From positions 120,367 through 184,366 of the forward strand of contig JAGQDJ010000175.1 of assembly GCA_022885665.1 (NCBI GenBank): a DNA stretch of 64,000 nucleotides, given 5' to 3'. The notes under the pieces were generated by a model. The model was not told the DNA's origin. It searched no databases and saw only the letters and a program-made list of their open reading frames with translations. Positions 34,643-46,669 of the stretch are shown here, one piece after another (positions within the stretch are counted from its first letter, which is position 1; the number at the start of each line of letters is the position of its first letter). Position numbers and translations under genes: made by a program. The DNA is from Triops longicaudatus (Eukaryota; Arthropoda; Branchiopoda; Notostraca; Triopsidae).

Positions 34643-37600
34643 GTGTCGAGAAACTGCAGCAACGCAGTCAAAAATGGCGCGCTCTTAACTTTTGTAGACC
34701 GTATAGTGAGTGCGTTCTTCTAACATGGGGAAGAAACGGACGTAAAAAAAATTTTTTCCTTGTGATGTGGGAAGTAGAGAGAGTTACACACGGCCAAATG
34801 TGCTGCGATATTGTGCACTTTTCGGACGTACCAATAAAAGCATTATAAAATAACAAATTATTCTAAAATTACAGAAAAATTTTGTTCTAACGAGCTCACC
34901 GGGAGCGGTAAACAATTGTTCGGTATACCCGAAGTTCGTTTTATCAGACTTTAAAAAAAAATGCTTGTACACAGCGTACCTAGGGACCTCAAAATCCGTG
35001 CATAAAATTCATTATAAAGGGTTCGCCAAGACGAGATTTTACCGTAGTACTCCTTGAGGTGAGATTAATGACGTACAATAAAACTCGCTGCACCAGACAT
35101 GGTTAGAACACACAACGGGTTGTTCTGTACAAGTTCCACTGTCCCAGCAAACGATAGGTATTTAAATTAATGTTGGCTATTGTAACCAATCGGTTACAGC
35201 GTACGAATTATCCGTCCCCTTGAGTGTCCGTTATAGGATCTTATTATTGCAATAGAAAAGCAAGAATGTTAGACATTTGGCTAAGCTTGAGGTGACGCTT
35301 TTACTTACAAAATGTAACGAGAAAAGTTAACTGATATTTTTCTTTTCTTAAAGAAAAGTGTTTAGTTGCAATTTAGTATTTCATTGTGTCAGAATGGACA
35401 GGGCAATTTTGACTTGAACACAACCATCACTAAAAAGTAGCAGGACCCAAAGGTACAAAGCATCGAAGTTCAACTGGTCGATGTAAAAGACAATTAAGAG
35501 CTGACAATTAAGAACGCTTCCCCAGCGGGTCTTGATTTAATCTGTTCCGAGCGATCCCAATAACGGGATTTCTGCTGACAAATGACGTCATGCAGAGACA
35601 TGCTTGCAAAAGAGGACGTTAACCTAGGAAGAAGCAGGATGTTTAGGTTTGATCTATTTGACGTTCTCCCATTACACCCACGTTTATCAGGTGTGATGAC
35701 AAAAAGAGATACTCTTTATGTATTATATTTTTTTTCTTTATGGAAAAAAATCTACTGAGTGTTCATGCTCACCTTTAAGTGAAAAACATCTAATGTATAG
35801 AAGGTTCAGCTGGAAGTTTGCTGGGGATAAAAGGCGTCAGAAAACAACCACAAGTTGAATAGCTTACGATTGTCTAGAAAATCACCTGCTTCAAAAAAAG
35901 ACTTGCCAATTGACCACCGTAATGAACGCTACGCTGCAAAATAAACCTCGATCTTAGATTGAGTGGGTTTCATAAACATTTGTGTGCAGTGTGAACTTCT
36001 TTATGTACTCATCGTAAGCCAACTGCACTATAAGAATTTTAACGACGCATGAAATGGGCATCTATTATTAATTTTGGTACTGAATATCAGACGCTGGCTT
36101 AGTACACAACGTTAAAAAAATAGGACAACAGACAATTGTGAAGTGGCCGCACTGAGCTTTTCTCATGGACGTCTGATAATAGTTTAAGGCGATCGTGAGT
36201 ATGTAACTTGTAAACGTGCGTAAAATGAGGGTTGGTGCTACCTGAAAATAAAGTTATGATATAAATTCCCTTTGTTATAAGTTTTAACTTTCCGAGAATT
36301 TATTTTTCTAAGAAAAAATCCGTTCAAACCATCGTGGCCTTCTTTATTCTTTTTTCGGTTCTTTTCTAAGGCTTCCTAATAGACCCCATTTCGTTAACCA
36401 AGCACCGTTTTTTATAACACAGCGTCAAAAGCACAACAAAAGAAAAAACGGTCTTTTACCCCTGTCTTTTGCAGTACTTCCTTGTCCCCGTTTTTCTTCT
36501 ACGCTTGCTGAACCGAAACGTTGCGGGAAAAGAAGAGCATCGAAAACAAGGAAAAAGGATTTCATGAAAAGTCACCGTCGTTTCATGTTGTTATGAAAAA
36601 GAACATTCCCCTTTTGGGTATAAGGACTACCTTAGAAAAAAAAAGAGAATAGGGATAGACACGAAATAAAGCAACTTTTTTTTCGACAAAATGAAGTCGT
36701 AAAAAAGTTCAACGCACTCCTACAACTTCCATTCCTACGGAATAATTCGGAAAAGGAAAAAGAGAAAGTACATCTCTTTCTTACCTTTGAAAAAAAACAC
36801 TTTTTGATATATTTTGCTTGGCCCCTCTTAAGACGCTCTGCTTGCAAACAAGGCGACGTATTGTTGATTGCCTTCTCCTCAGTGTTTACTTCTCTCTTCT
36901 GCCTGAACATTCTACCGTGTAGGAAATGCAAATCATTTATGTACTCTAAATATAAAAGTTGGCCTTGTTTGAGTTTTTAAAGGGAAAAGCGGCTTCTACC
37001 TCTGTTAAGACATGGCTTTTTTGTCGAAACAACTGAGGACAAGGTGAAAACATCAAATTGATCAGTATTTGGAGTTCTGAAGAACATTTTCGAGATTCTG
37101 TCATTGCAATATTTTATACTTCAGGTTAGTTTCACTAGTTTTAAAAGGGAAAATGCAAACCGACTTTTTTTTTATTTAAGGCCCCGGTGTGCACAACTTT
37201 CAGTATTTTTTTAAATATAAAAGATAGGGTCATCGCTTCCTTCGTGGAAGGTAGGTTCCCTTATTTTAGCTAACACCAGAGGTTGAATGATGTCAAAGAA
37301 AAACTCTGGATAGAGGCATATTCCAATATTGTCATACGAAACCTTAAATATTCTGACACGATAATACAAAAAGTACCTGACCGATTTGGTTTCTTTCTTT
37401 ACCTTAATTTTTTAAAAAATCAGACCTAGTGCATTAGTTTGCCTGATCATCATTTATCCGTGAAATAAAAAAAAACGTAAGCTACAAACTATTAAAAGCA
37501 TTTGGACCAAAAACTCAAACTAACGCAAAAGATCTCTAACACGAATATTACTGCCACAACAGTTTCTTTGATTTTTTAACCATTTTTTTAAATTATTTAA

Positions 37601-40600
37601 AACAGTTGACAGTTAATCCTTAACTACAAAGCTATTTTGTTTTATTAAATGTACAGGTTTTATTTTATGAATAAATAAAATAATGTAAGTCATCGTTCCA
37701 ACTCCTGAGGGGCTGTCACCAATATATTTGTACTTCCTTGTAACTGAAACTGTTGTTTACATGCAAATGATTTGATAACACAGGGTCAATCAGCTAAGTA
37801 CTAAAAGAAAAGCAATAACAATTCGTCGCTGTATGACAAACGAGTCTCCTAACCCTGATCCAAGCTCATGTTGGTGGGGAAACATCATATGAAGTTAGTT
37901 TGCGTACGTGGGAATGGCGAAGAGAGAGAAAAAAAGCTATCTGGTTTTTAATTTCGAAAATAGAATGGAATTAGTGAGAAAAGACTGCAGGCGCCGAGTG
38001 AAAGATACATTTTTTGATTCTAAGAGTCTCCAGTAAGCACAGAACCATATCCCTGCGAAGGCAAAAGAAAAGAATCGTAATACGAAGATTAACGGCCCAC
38101 TCGTGGCAGCTGGCACACAGATCTATAAATTTGCCTTTTAGCTCTGGCTGCTCGAGTACATACGAGCTGGAGCCCTTTCGCTCACGCTCAACTCTCTTCG
38201 GTTCTCCCAGCTTCCTTTAATAAACGGATTGTCCATGACTTAGCTAATTGGGAAACGGGAAACTCGGAGACGGAGTGGAGAGAAGAGATGGACAGATACG
38301 CGCAGCGCAAAGGGATCGAAAAATAAGGCGGATAGGAAGGTAAAACTGCAAACGAAACTTTTTCACATCAATGCGGTTTCATCTCCCTTGATTTCATCCC
38401 ATCTCCCTCTAATTTCTCCCCTCAACGCCTTTGCCTTAGCGCGAATTGCGATACTTTATTATGTCTCTTATTCGCTCAATTATTCAGTATCTTTGACTGT
38501 TACTATCACGGTGATAAAAGCAGTCAAAGATGTGACAGAAATATATAACTATGCCTAACATTTTCCCTTAACTAATTAGTACAAGACTAAATACGTACGC
38601 GGAACTAAATACGCTGAGGAAAAATCTGAGGAGATTTGTGAGAAAAACAATTTATGGGGCCTAGATAGCGCCCCCAAAATAAAGGAAACACAAAACACAT
38701 GAATAGACAAAAATAAAAGCAACAAACAAAGACACAATCTAGCCGACCAAAACTTTATGCATAAATAAAAGTTAATAAATAAGATTTTTTTTTTAAAAAA
38801 AAAACATAAATAAGTAGTATAAAGGAATGAACATAAATAAGAGAATTATTGCGGCAGAAAAAAATAACCCAGAAAAACGAATGGAAGAAAAATTCTTCAA
38901 TGACTTGTGCGACGTGGTCATATCTTTCCTGACCTAATTATCATCGTGACACGACAATCCGGAAAACGCGGAGACGCTTTTTAATTTCCTTTTTTTGCAC
39001 GCTACTCGCATCCAACAACAAAATACATTACAAGTACAATTGAACTGTTATTTCTTGTGTCAAAAATATGCGAATGACGTGTGTTGGGGTTGCAAAAATC
39101 TTGAAACTTCAGGAGAGACGGTAATTTTAGAAGTACCGAGCAGCTAACGACTTTCACTTGTTTAGGTTGGATAGTCTTTCGAACAGTTTTAAGTTTTTGC
39201 TCCCGAAAGACGCTTAGAGAAAAAAATGCGTAGGAAGCAAGATGATATGTGCAGACGTTGAAGTGCTGTTTGGGGTTAAAATAGAGATGGGTGTCAGTGT
39301 CGGTCAAGCTAAAGTGGACAAGCCGGCCCGGCCCGGCACGTCCACTAAGGCGTACGCGTGGTATGAAAGGCTGGGAGGGGAGAGGAACGGGTTTAACTCG
39401 TTTGGCTCATGGACATTTTGGCGCTCACAACTTGGGGATGCTGGGAGCTGAAAAGTTTCAAAGTATATGGTTGAAAGAGAGAAAAAAAGTGAATGGGAAG
39501 CTTCGAGCAGTGCCAAATGTACCGTTTGTTGATGGAGTTGTAGCACTAGTCGCATCTTTTTCCTAGAGAGAGAAAGATCCTGGGGTTGCTCTGTGGCGTT
39601 CTAGTGTCTTTGGTCTGCTATTGAGAAGAATAAAAGAGGACGGCAAAGGTGGTGGGAGACAAACAGCCAGTCTAGCGTATAAGTAAAAGTCAACATGTAA
39701 CGCTAGAAGATGTGCACCCGTAAAGCACCCAGGAAACGTTCTTACCACTGCGCGAGACAGATTCAGATAGTAGAGGAAATCCGCGTGCCAACATGCCCGG
39801 AATCTTAATGATGTTAGCCACTTCAATTGCTTTGACGTAGCATGACCATGAATTTGTGACCGAGGCTGTAGCGTGGGGAGGAAAAATAGAGCTAACTGTT
39901 GCATGATTCTGCGGGTTCTGCAAGAGTCTCGACCGCTGTACATTTCACGCGTTTTTCCTCTATACATTTGAGATTAAAAACACACGCGTTCTATTTTGAG
40001 AAGTCGTGAAAGCTACAAATATGATGAATGGGACTTGCAATGCAAACAGAAAAACAGCAGACTTGAATTTGTTCTGTATTGCAGGGACAAGCCGTTCCTG
40101 AGATGGAGCGATTTAAGTCCTAAGTCACGCCCCATTGCCTCCGGGAACTCCAGGAAAAAAGTTGCATTTGTATTAACTTGGCTGTCATAAGGTTCATAGA
40201 AACAAACAAGAACCGTGTTGAAATGCTCTTTGCCCCTAGTCCTGCTTCAGTCTCAAAGAATTTGTAGAAGAAATATTGATTGAGTAATTAAATTGCGGAT
40301 GATTGAAAACTTCGTGAGACAAATTTGTTTTTCTTTATAAGACGTACACACTTCATTAATAATACAAACATCCAATTGTAAAGATGCCAAGATTTTTTTA
40401 GCATTTCTCCTTGATAAACCTTTCAAGAAATTTTGGGGTATGTCTCTAACCACACCTCATTTAACCTAAGCTATAAGAAGGTTCGATTCCATGAAACTGA
40501 CAGTAAGGGGACGCAGAGAATCGAATCAAACCTTGTTTTCAAGCGTGTCGTACAACTGAATTTGGAAAGTTGAAGATTTGTCAACAAATACGACTTCGTT

Positions 40601-43600
40601 CAAAATACGTACTTTTCGGCTTTTAGGTAACAAGAGCGGCAGATTATACTCGCGTGAACTATGGAATAGATTCATGGGACACAGAGCGTGATTACGGTCA
40701 AAAACTGGCTTTTATGTCGCACGCGAAGCTGCATTGCGCTATGGTGAACTGCCGTGTGGATCGAAAGATTAATAAAAAAATGTGTTGAACTTAGAACACA
40801 GAACTGGCTTTTCTTTTTAATTTTCTTGCAATCCCATACGAAGTGACGCTCGAAAATATAGGTCTTTGTTCGCTAAACAATACAAGTGTTGAGTTAGACG
40901 CAGTTGTCCCAAAGAAAAAGAAATAATGAAAAAATGAAATAAAGAAAAAAGGAACTCGTGTATTACAGGACAAATTAGCCACGTCCGAGAGTTCTTTTGT
41001 TTTTTCTTAATTGGAAGGTCGGGTGAATTACGTAACAGCGGGGGGAGGGAGAGGTGTAGGTAAAGACTTCCTTTTCTAAGATTATACTTTTGTTAATTTA
41101 TAAAGCGCCAGGTGACGGCCATAATAAACCTGGTGAAACCAAAGCTACGTTTGTATATGAAACAGTGCATGCAATAGGAAGTAGGTGAGAGGTTCCACCC
41201 CATCTCTCACCCTATATTGCCTGTACCAGCTGTAACACAAGGATACACACACATCGTATTATAAATATAACTTGGGTGTCAGGCTAAAAGCTAAAACTTT
41301 GTGGAGGTTTACATTACCACCTGAGTCTCTTCCAGAAATTCTTGGATTTGACGCGAGGCACAAATAGGTTTCGCTATTTCCAGCATTGAAATATATTCCT
41401 AAAGGAAAAAGGATGAACCAAATATTTGGAAGTTGGGACGCTTTTTCTAAGCTTTGCCAATTTCGCAAAAAAAAAAAGTTTTTATGCCATAGTGCTGGCT
41501 AACGTCGTAGACAAGCAATGTACATCCGCAAACAAAGAAGGATACACGCCACGTCTATTTAGTAATTTTATCAGTATCTGCTGTGCAACAGGCAATTTAA
41601 AGTTATTTTAGTTGGGTTCAAAATTGTGAAAATATTAGAACATAAGATCATATGCAATTTTTAGTGAATTCAGTTTTGATTATGACTTTTAGCCAAATTG
41701 CGGCTTTTGATTTCTGTTATAAATGGAAATTTTTATCGTCTTCGTGCTTTTTTGATGGACGAAGCAAGACATCCACGTGTTCATTTTTTTGCAAGTTCCA
41801 TCTGTAAAGAATTCAATAAAACTTCGTTTCTTTCACTGCAAAGTTCAGTTCATACCATTTTTTGAAAAAAAAGAATGATATGTCACCGTTTTTTTAAGAG
41901 CTTGTGTGACACGCTCATTTGCTCGAGAAAAACGGATTCTCTTGCCAACTCTTCCTACTCTTGATCAGTGTTTTTCCTAAAGACAGGAAAGAATAAAACA
42001 AAGCATTCAAGCCACTCTAACTCCAATGCTTCGCATTCGGGAAAAAAAAGATAAAAGTAGAATGCAACAAGTTGTTCCTAAAACAGAGAAAATCCTCCTT
42101 TCCCAAGTAAATTTCTTATGTAGTGTAAAAACCCTACCAAAATCTTTCTTTCGTTGAATAGAAAAGGGTAAGGAAAAAAATGGCTATATATGTATTAGAG
42201 AACATACACAGTATTACGAATTTAAAAATAAAAATCTTAGATGGCTTAACTTCCTTATGAAGCTAAATATTACGTTTAAAGACCGTTGGCTATTTTTATA
42301 AAGCGTACGCGAATTTTTCTACGTTCGCGTTTGGTATTTGAAACTCAATGTAACATTTCTGCTAAAAATTTCCCAACCTTGTCATCCTGCTCTTCTCTAA
42401 ATCTGGGTGAAATCAATGGACTATTTGCTTGCCGGTTTCGCTATGAACTGGAGCATATCATGCGGAAAATCTACTAAAGTGTTGACGTGTTGGGGAGACT
42501 TTGATGAATAGTTCAAAATTAGGCTGTCTCTCGAAGCTCTGCGTACACCTTCAAGTCTTCATCGAAAACTTGTATTCCCCAGATGCCTGAAGTTGCCGAA
42601 TTCCGTTCAGTTAGGTTCCAATCTCGTGAACCGCGTCAGACCGTTTAGGTTTCACTGCATTTAAATTTTCAGTGAAAGCTAAGGCGTCCAACCAAATTCT
42701 TATGTAATGAATCCTGTAACTTTTGAAGATTTTCACCTCCTATGTTTCTTTTCGCTTTTTTCAGTGCGTCCAATAAGTACGTAGGGCAAGTTATCGCACC
42801 CACAGGGGAGCCCTTCCATGGACCCTGCAGGTGTGTGTCGGTGGAACAGGTAGCGAGTGAGGTATTAGTACTATTTTTGTTAAGCGTACATTAGTTACCC
42901 TACTTTTTAAGCAGTCAATCAGGAGGTGAGATGTTTTTTTTTTAATAATGTCTTTGTACAGAGCCGTATCCAGGATTTTGGTCCGGTATTGTGTTCTCAT
43001 AATTGGTAATTCAACATTTGGGGGAGTGTTATAGCCCCCTATCTCCCACCCTGAGGTGTCTGTGTATCCTAACGATAAAAAATTCAGTGGGTCCAAAACT
43101 GTGCAAAGGCTCTAAGAAAGTGACCCGTTAAAGGGTCCGTGATGTCCGCAATGGGATCCGAACGGTGCGTAAGAAATAGATATTCTTGCAGAATTTTCTT
43201 GACGGTCTGCCGTTATAACGTTCACTAAGGGCCCAATATACACAAGTCCTTAATGGGAAAGATAACATGAGACACTGTCAAACAGAATATTGTAAAAACT
43301 TTTAAATATCAAAGAAACTGTTTTGACATGTAATATTGATGTTAGGCCCATGTTCTGCACTAGTCTGAACTCTTATCCAAAATATCTTGATTAAATTTTT
43401 AAACTATGCCTAAAGTATGAATATTCTGCCACGTTCTGTTACGAAAGGCTCGGCATTCCACCAGAGGCGCAGCTAGGAATTTGTTTCGGGGTAGGCCTGT
43501 ACACTCAAACGCCCCTCAATTTGCCTCAATTCAACTAAATTTTTATTTGCGGGGATACATATTGGAATAGAGTAGAGTAGCTCACCGGCCCACGCAACAA

Positions 43601-46600
43601 GGCATTCATGAATTCATGTGCATCAATGTAAGACCTGCTACAATTGCGAAAAGGAGGAGTCAAGAATTTTTTTAAGGATTTCGGGGTAGGCCTGGGCCTG
43701 CCGGGCCTACCCCCTGGCTGCGCCACTGCATTCCACCCTCCGAGCTAATGTCTGTGACGCAAGATAGGGTTCACTGGGGGACACTCCTGAGGTTGGTCGA
43801 ACCACGATGCCAGTAATGAGAACTGTGGCTCCGAAAATGTATGTAATGTATGTCTAAGGTTTTGCTAGTGTTTTACTATAAGCCTATGGAAAAATGGAAG
43901 TCGGGCAAATTGATACGGGTCTATTTTTTTTAAAAAAAAAAAGCAAAACATAACTGAAATCAGGCATGCACTCTCTGAGATTTCATGCCTGCAATTTAAG
44001 GATTTTTTTTTGTACGTCCGTATTGTGTTGTACAGTACTTAAAAAATGACTCCAACAAAGAGCCCTATGTTAATGATACGGAACTGTATAAAAAAATGAC
44101 TGCGGGATAGTAGCGTTCCATAAAGCCTGACAGTGGGACACACTCTCGCAACTACAATAACGTTAGGTATGCGAGTTTTGTTGGGGTCTTTTTTTTGGAA
44201 AGCACTATATCTCTATCCAGCGTTTATTTTTTACTTCTTCACTCTCTACAGTTGGTCATTATAACAAACCTAACAGATCTACCGTTCACAGAGAAAGCGA
44301 TGTCACTATCATTTATTTAAAAAATTACTAGAAGTTGTGTACACTAGGGCCTTAACGTTACGGAGAAGGCCATTCTTTTTGCCAAGGACGTGGAGAGTGG
44401 GTCCGATGCTTTCGTCGAACTTCGACAGTGTTCGTAACAGGAAAAAGGCTACGAAGCAGGGTTGTCGGGCGTAACAAGTCTCTGGTTGAACTTGGGAACC
44501 GTGCAAGTTGTACGTCAGGAAGAAAATGAGTGCGAGAACTTGGGAAGGCCTCTCGTTGCGCGCAGCTTGTGTTGATAAGCTGCTTAAGAACAAGAACCGC
44601 CTCATGAGCTTTTCGTACAGAGAACGGCCGAGCGTAGCATTTAGTATTATAGTTTTTTTTCTCCTTCAGGGAGAGGGAAGCCCATATGTTTTTAAAGAAG
44701 CAAATGCGGAAAAAGCGACGGTAGAAGAACTTGTTGTCTGATCAAATTCTTCCACTCGAGAAGATCATTTCCCTTAACGTGATGGGGTAAATGGACTCAA
44801 AACTGAAGATTGAGGGGGGAAAACGGGTCAGTATACGACACATAAAATAACAAGACGTGACTTTGAAGGGAAGTGTGAAAGACAGAAAAAGAAATAGCAA
44901 TTTTTGGCTGTTGTTCGTCACAGATGACCAATTTCTGACGAAAAAACAGCAGGGATTCTGTCAGAATTATTATGTAATGGTCACAGCGTTTCAGAATTTC
45001 TAATCTCTTTTCGCAACCGAATGACGCAACAGTGTTTCACAGTGTGAAAAATCTTATACTATTTTTTTTCGTCTCAAGAACTGATACAAAAGTTCAAAAA
45101 CTGGCAGGATACAGTATACATGACGTTATTGAAAAGGGTCGAATACTGCTTTTGCGAAACTGGTACACCATTTGTCAGAAAATATTTGGACGTGTTACAC
45201 ATTTCGTTATCCGTAATACCAATTTGTAAGCAAGGGTCATGAGAAATTTGGCAATAATTTATGTAGCTAAACGAAAATCAAGCTGTGTGCAACGTTGTGG
45301 TTATTGTTAATTACTGTTGTTGGTTTCTTTTAAGCTCTGCCTAAGTATTAAGAGTGAAAGGATTTGATCTGCGTGAAAGGGGAACTGTTCCTTAGGGAAC
45401 TATTGAACTTCAGCTCTTTTTGAAACTTTCGATTCACTTCATTTTTTTTACAAGTAAAACACTTTCTATAGTTTGTCAACTGCTAATTGATCGGCCCCAT
45501 TATGCAACGATTAGTCCCTTTTGAGTTCAACGTTCCTAATTTAATTAGCTTTCACAATATAGTGCAATGGTACAGTTGAAGAATAGCTTTACAGTAATAT
45601 GAAATGGAAGAACATTTTTACTGTGCGTTTTTTTCCTGTCTTTCATGACAGATTCAAGATACAGATGATTTGATACAATAAGTAAACGCCACGAGTTTTC
45701 ATGTGTAAGGGCTATTAACATTTTGACTTCAGGAAACGTTCAATTCTTCGAATTTGAAGACGTCACATTTTCGGCAATTATAAGGTGAATTTCAAGGCGT
45801 GATGCAATTAGTTTCCTTATTGAAGTCAAAAACTGGTTTATGGTGGGAAAATTTGCGATATAAATGAGCAATACTGAAATCTTTTACGATTTCCCCAAGA
45901 AAAGGTGGCGCATATTCAAAACTAGCAGGGAACATTTAAATTTAATGTATTGCCAGTTAGCGTTCATGTAAGTTAAGCATAGTAAGTTTATTAATTTTTT
46001 AAAAACGTGTGCCCACTAAACCAACGATTGTATTCAAAACACTATGTTTTTTATTATGGAATTTGCCGATCTGTATCCTGAACCTGACAAACGGAGCGTT
46101 AGTTAATGGAATTATTTCGTACATTCTAATATATTTAATAGTTACTTAACTTTCACCTCGCATGTTCCAACCTTTCCTAAGTTGTGCACTTGGTGTGCAG
46201 TTAAACCGTAATGTGCTTGTCTAATAACATACAGCGATTTCGTACCTAATTACCATGGAAATACACCAGAACCACGAATGAATCCCGCAATACAGACGGG
46301 CAAAGTTCTGAAAACCTCTAAAAGGGGATTTTTGCTTTGTTAAGAAGAGAAAAATCGGTCAGAGAAAAAGTCTATGGGCGACATAGTTTTTCTTAATATG
46401 GACAGTTTTTGTTCGATCTTTTCCAGGGTAATTTGCAAATGTGCTAAATTAAAAATTTATTTCTTCTAACCTTGTGCTAGAAGTCGAGGTATATAATCCA
46501 AATCAGGGTTGAACTGCGATACAAGTTTTTTCTCGGCCAATAACTTGTCGATGTAGTCTTCCTCCTCTTTACTTATTTTATGTTGCTCTTTGATACTTCC

Positions 46601-46669
46601 ATTGCTGGCCATAAGGTCATCCATAGTGCCGGTTTGCTTCGTTTTTCTCCTTTTCTTTCCTCCTTCGGT
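24567..46669 (-). CDS. KHDRBS: STAR-family KH RNA-binding protein (KHDRBS/Sam68-like, qkr58E/Kep1 type), eight exons
   Basis: STAR proteins bind UAAA-type RNA as dimers and regulate splicing and translation, mostly in the nucleus. Eight minus-strand exons with GT..AG ends and consistent phases give 1350 nt from ATG to TAA (449 residues). Residues about 18-55 are QUA1 (EEEDYIDKLLAEKK..). Residues about 82-183 are a long STAR-type KH domain, with the GPKG loop at 104-107 and NSLKRLQEETLTKM after it. QUA2-like DYNDEIRQEQLREMQMM follows at 184-200. The tail is Ala/Ser/Asn-rich (200-300), then Gly/Ala/Pro-rich, then acidic. Sam68-like RGG boxes and a Tyr-rich C-terminus are not evident. The ATG at 46624-46622 is chosen because it precedes QUA1 by a short tail; the frame is also open upstream to the acceptor, so a longer N-terminus is possible. 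It is transcribed towards supervillin (convergent). Confidence 0.94.
24673..25143 (-). other. KHDRBS: KH gene intron 7
   Basis: I see nothing in it except the splice sites. The minus ORF here reads through from exon 7. Confidence 0.75.
25144..25336 (-). CDS. KHDRBS: KH gene exon 7: Arg/Met-rich and acidic tail
   Basis: The acceptor is TTTCTTACAG and the donor GGCAG|GTACAG; phase 1 to 2. It encodes a Gly/Ala stretch, SSTARRNMLTILNRMREQGK and DPTNDLAFLDLYG. I do not recognise a domain. The composition and the two clean splice sites support it being coding. Confidence 0.85.
25337..26932 (-). other. KHDRBS: KH gene intron 6
   Basis: This is AT-rich intron; I see no exon or repeat that I can support. 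Confidence 0.75.
26933..27077 (-). CDS. KHDRBS: KH gene exon 6: Gly/Ala/Pro-rich segment
   Basis: The acceptor is TACACTAG and the donor GCAG|GTAGTT; phase 0 to 1. It encodes AMPGGLAAPGLGARVPAPC and related Pro/Leu-rich sequence with possible SH3-binding PxxP-like spacing. The split Gly/Val codon joins exon 7 correctly. Confidence 0.85.
27385..27741 (-). CDS. KHDRBS: KH gene exon 5: QUA2-like segment and Ala/Ser/Asn-rich tail
   Basis: The acceptor is GTTCTTTAG and the donor TCAGGG|GTAAGT; phase 0, 119 codons. After DYNDEIRQEQLREM comes low-complexity sequence: an AAAASAAA-like run, Ser/Asn runs, then a Pro/Asn-rich end. The plus-strand ORF here is a shadow. Confidence 0.93.
27742..28431 (-). 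other. KHDRBS: KH gene intron 4
   Basis: This is AT-rich intron; I see nothing in it beyond splice sites. Confidence 0.75.
28432..28578 (-). CDS. KHDRBS: KH gene exon 4: second half of the KH domain
   Basis: The acceptor follows a T-rich tract (TTGTAAAAAG) and the donor is CCG|GTACGT; phase 0. It contains YKHLNEDLHVEISAFAAPAE and ALTEIRRFLVP, the final KH strand and helix. The next exon supplies DYNDEIRQ, reproducing the family's P-D-Y-N-D-E-I-R-Q. Confidence 0.95.
28579..29219 (-). other. KHDRBS: KH gene intron 3
   Basis: This is AT-rich intron splitting the KH domain; I see nothing else in it. Confidence 0.75.
29220..29336 (-). CDS. KHDRBS: KH gene exon 3: KH domain core with GPKG loop
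   Basis: The acceptor is CTCCTGCAG and the donor AAAAA|GTAAGC; phase 0. FNFVGKLLGPKGNSLKRLQE and TLTKMAILGRGSMRDKQK follow the STAR KH consensus almost exactly. Confidence 0.97.
29337..32216 (-). other. KHDRBS: KH gene intron 2 (2.9 kb)
   Basis: This is AT-rich intron with short T-rich runs (near 30940). No supported gene. Confidence 0.75.
32217..32347 (-). CDS. KHDRBS: KH gene exon 2: QUA1 end and first KH strand
   Basis: The acceptor is TTTCTAG and the donor CCTAAG|GTAAGT; phase 1 to 0. It encodes EIERVQNGGRLPG.. and KVTIRALVPVKDHPK. The VPV-K/R-x-HPKFNFVGK junction into the next exon is typical of KHDRBS proteins. Confidence 0.93.
34547..34554 (+). promoter_or_regulatory. TATA-box-like TATAAAAG
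   Basis: A consensus TATAAAAG in a GC-richer context (GGGGTATAAAAGCG) lies 38 nt before an ATG (34585) that opens 87 codons to a stop near 34848. An AATAAA at 34833 overlaps the end. The ORF contains the A28 run (poly-Lys), so it may be fortuitous. Confidence 0.2.
34615..34642 (+). repeat. Poly(A) tract, 28 A
   Basis: An uninterrupted run of 28 adenines lies in KH intron 1. It may be a simple-sequence expansion or the tail of an old retrocopy. I could not define a target-site duplication. Confidence 0.9.
43225..43415 (+). repeat. Diverged dispersed repeat, copy 1
   Basis: It aligns collinearly with 59685-59880. Shared blocks include TACACAA, ATGGGAAA, A(C/A)ATGAGA, T(A)TGTAAAAAC and TTTTGACA, then a T-rich end. 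No ORF is present. The family is not identified. Confidence 0.55.
43462..43728. mobile_element. Non-autonomous hAT-type element (267 bp)
   Basis: The terminal inverted repeats are CAGAGGCGCAGCTAGG at the left and the reverse complement of CAGTGGCGCAGCCAGG at the right, 14 of 16 identical. An exact 8-bp target-site duplication, CATTCCAC, lies at 43454-43461 and 43729-43736. An 8-bp duplication with CAG..CTG ends is the hAT hallmark. There is no transposase, so it was mobilised in trans. Confidence 0.9.
46471..46669 (-). CDS. KHDRBS: KH gene exon 1 (first coding): 5' part, ATG, QUA1 domain
   Basis: The minus-strand acceptor is TTTTTCAG, so at least one exon lies upstream. The ATG at 46624-46622 begins MDDLMASNG, and the donor is CAAG|GTTAGA (phase 1). 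QUA1, the STAR dimerisation element, is visible as EEEDYIDKLLAEKKLVSQ. The 45 nt between the acceptor and the ATG are open in frame (Lys/Arg/Thr-rich) and could be coding or 5' UTR. Confidence 0.88.

Larger units (their letters stand above)
32348..46470 (-). other. KHDRBS: KH gene intron 1 (14.1 kb)
   Basis: This long intron separates the QUA1 exon from the KH exons. It contains an A28 run at 34615-34642, a TATAAAAG site at 34547, an AT-rich low-complexity patch near 38690-38850, a dispersed-repeat copy at about 43225-43415 and a hAT-type element at 43462-43728. Several ORFs of 60-134 codons occur, none recognisable. Confidence 0.75.

Noticed and set aside
39563..39967. 134-codon minus ORF in KH intron 1
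   Set aside because: No recognisable domain, no splice sites in suitable phase with neighbouring exons, and overlapping open frames on both strands.
40480..40490. GGTTCGATTCC, a perfect tRNA/SINE B-box match
   Set aside because: The flanking bases do not form a T-arm stem, and no A-box or acceptor stem fits upstream.
42959..43060. hAT-like left end CAGAGCCGTATCCAGGATTTT
   Set aside because: It resembles a common hAT terminus, but the expected right end is too degraded and no 8-bp duplication could be found.
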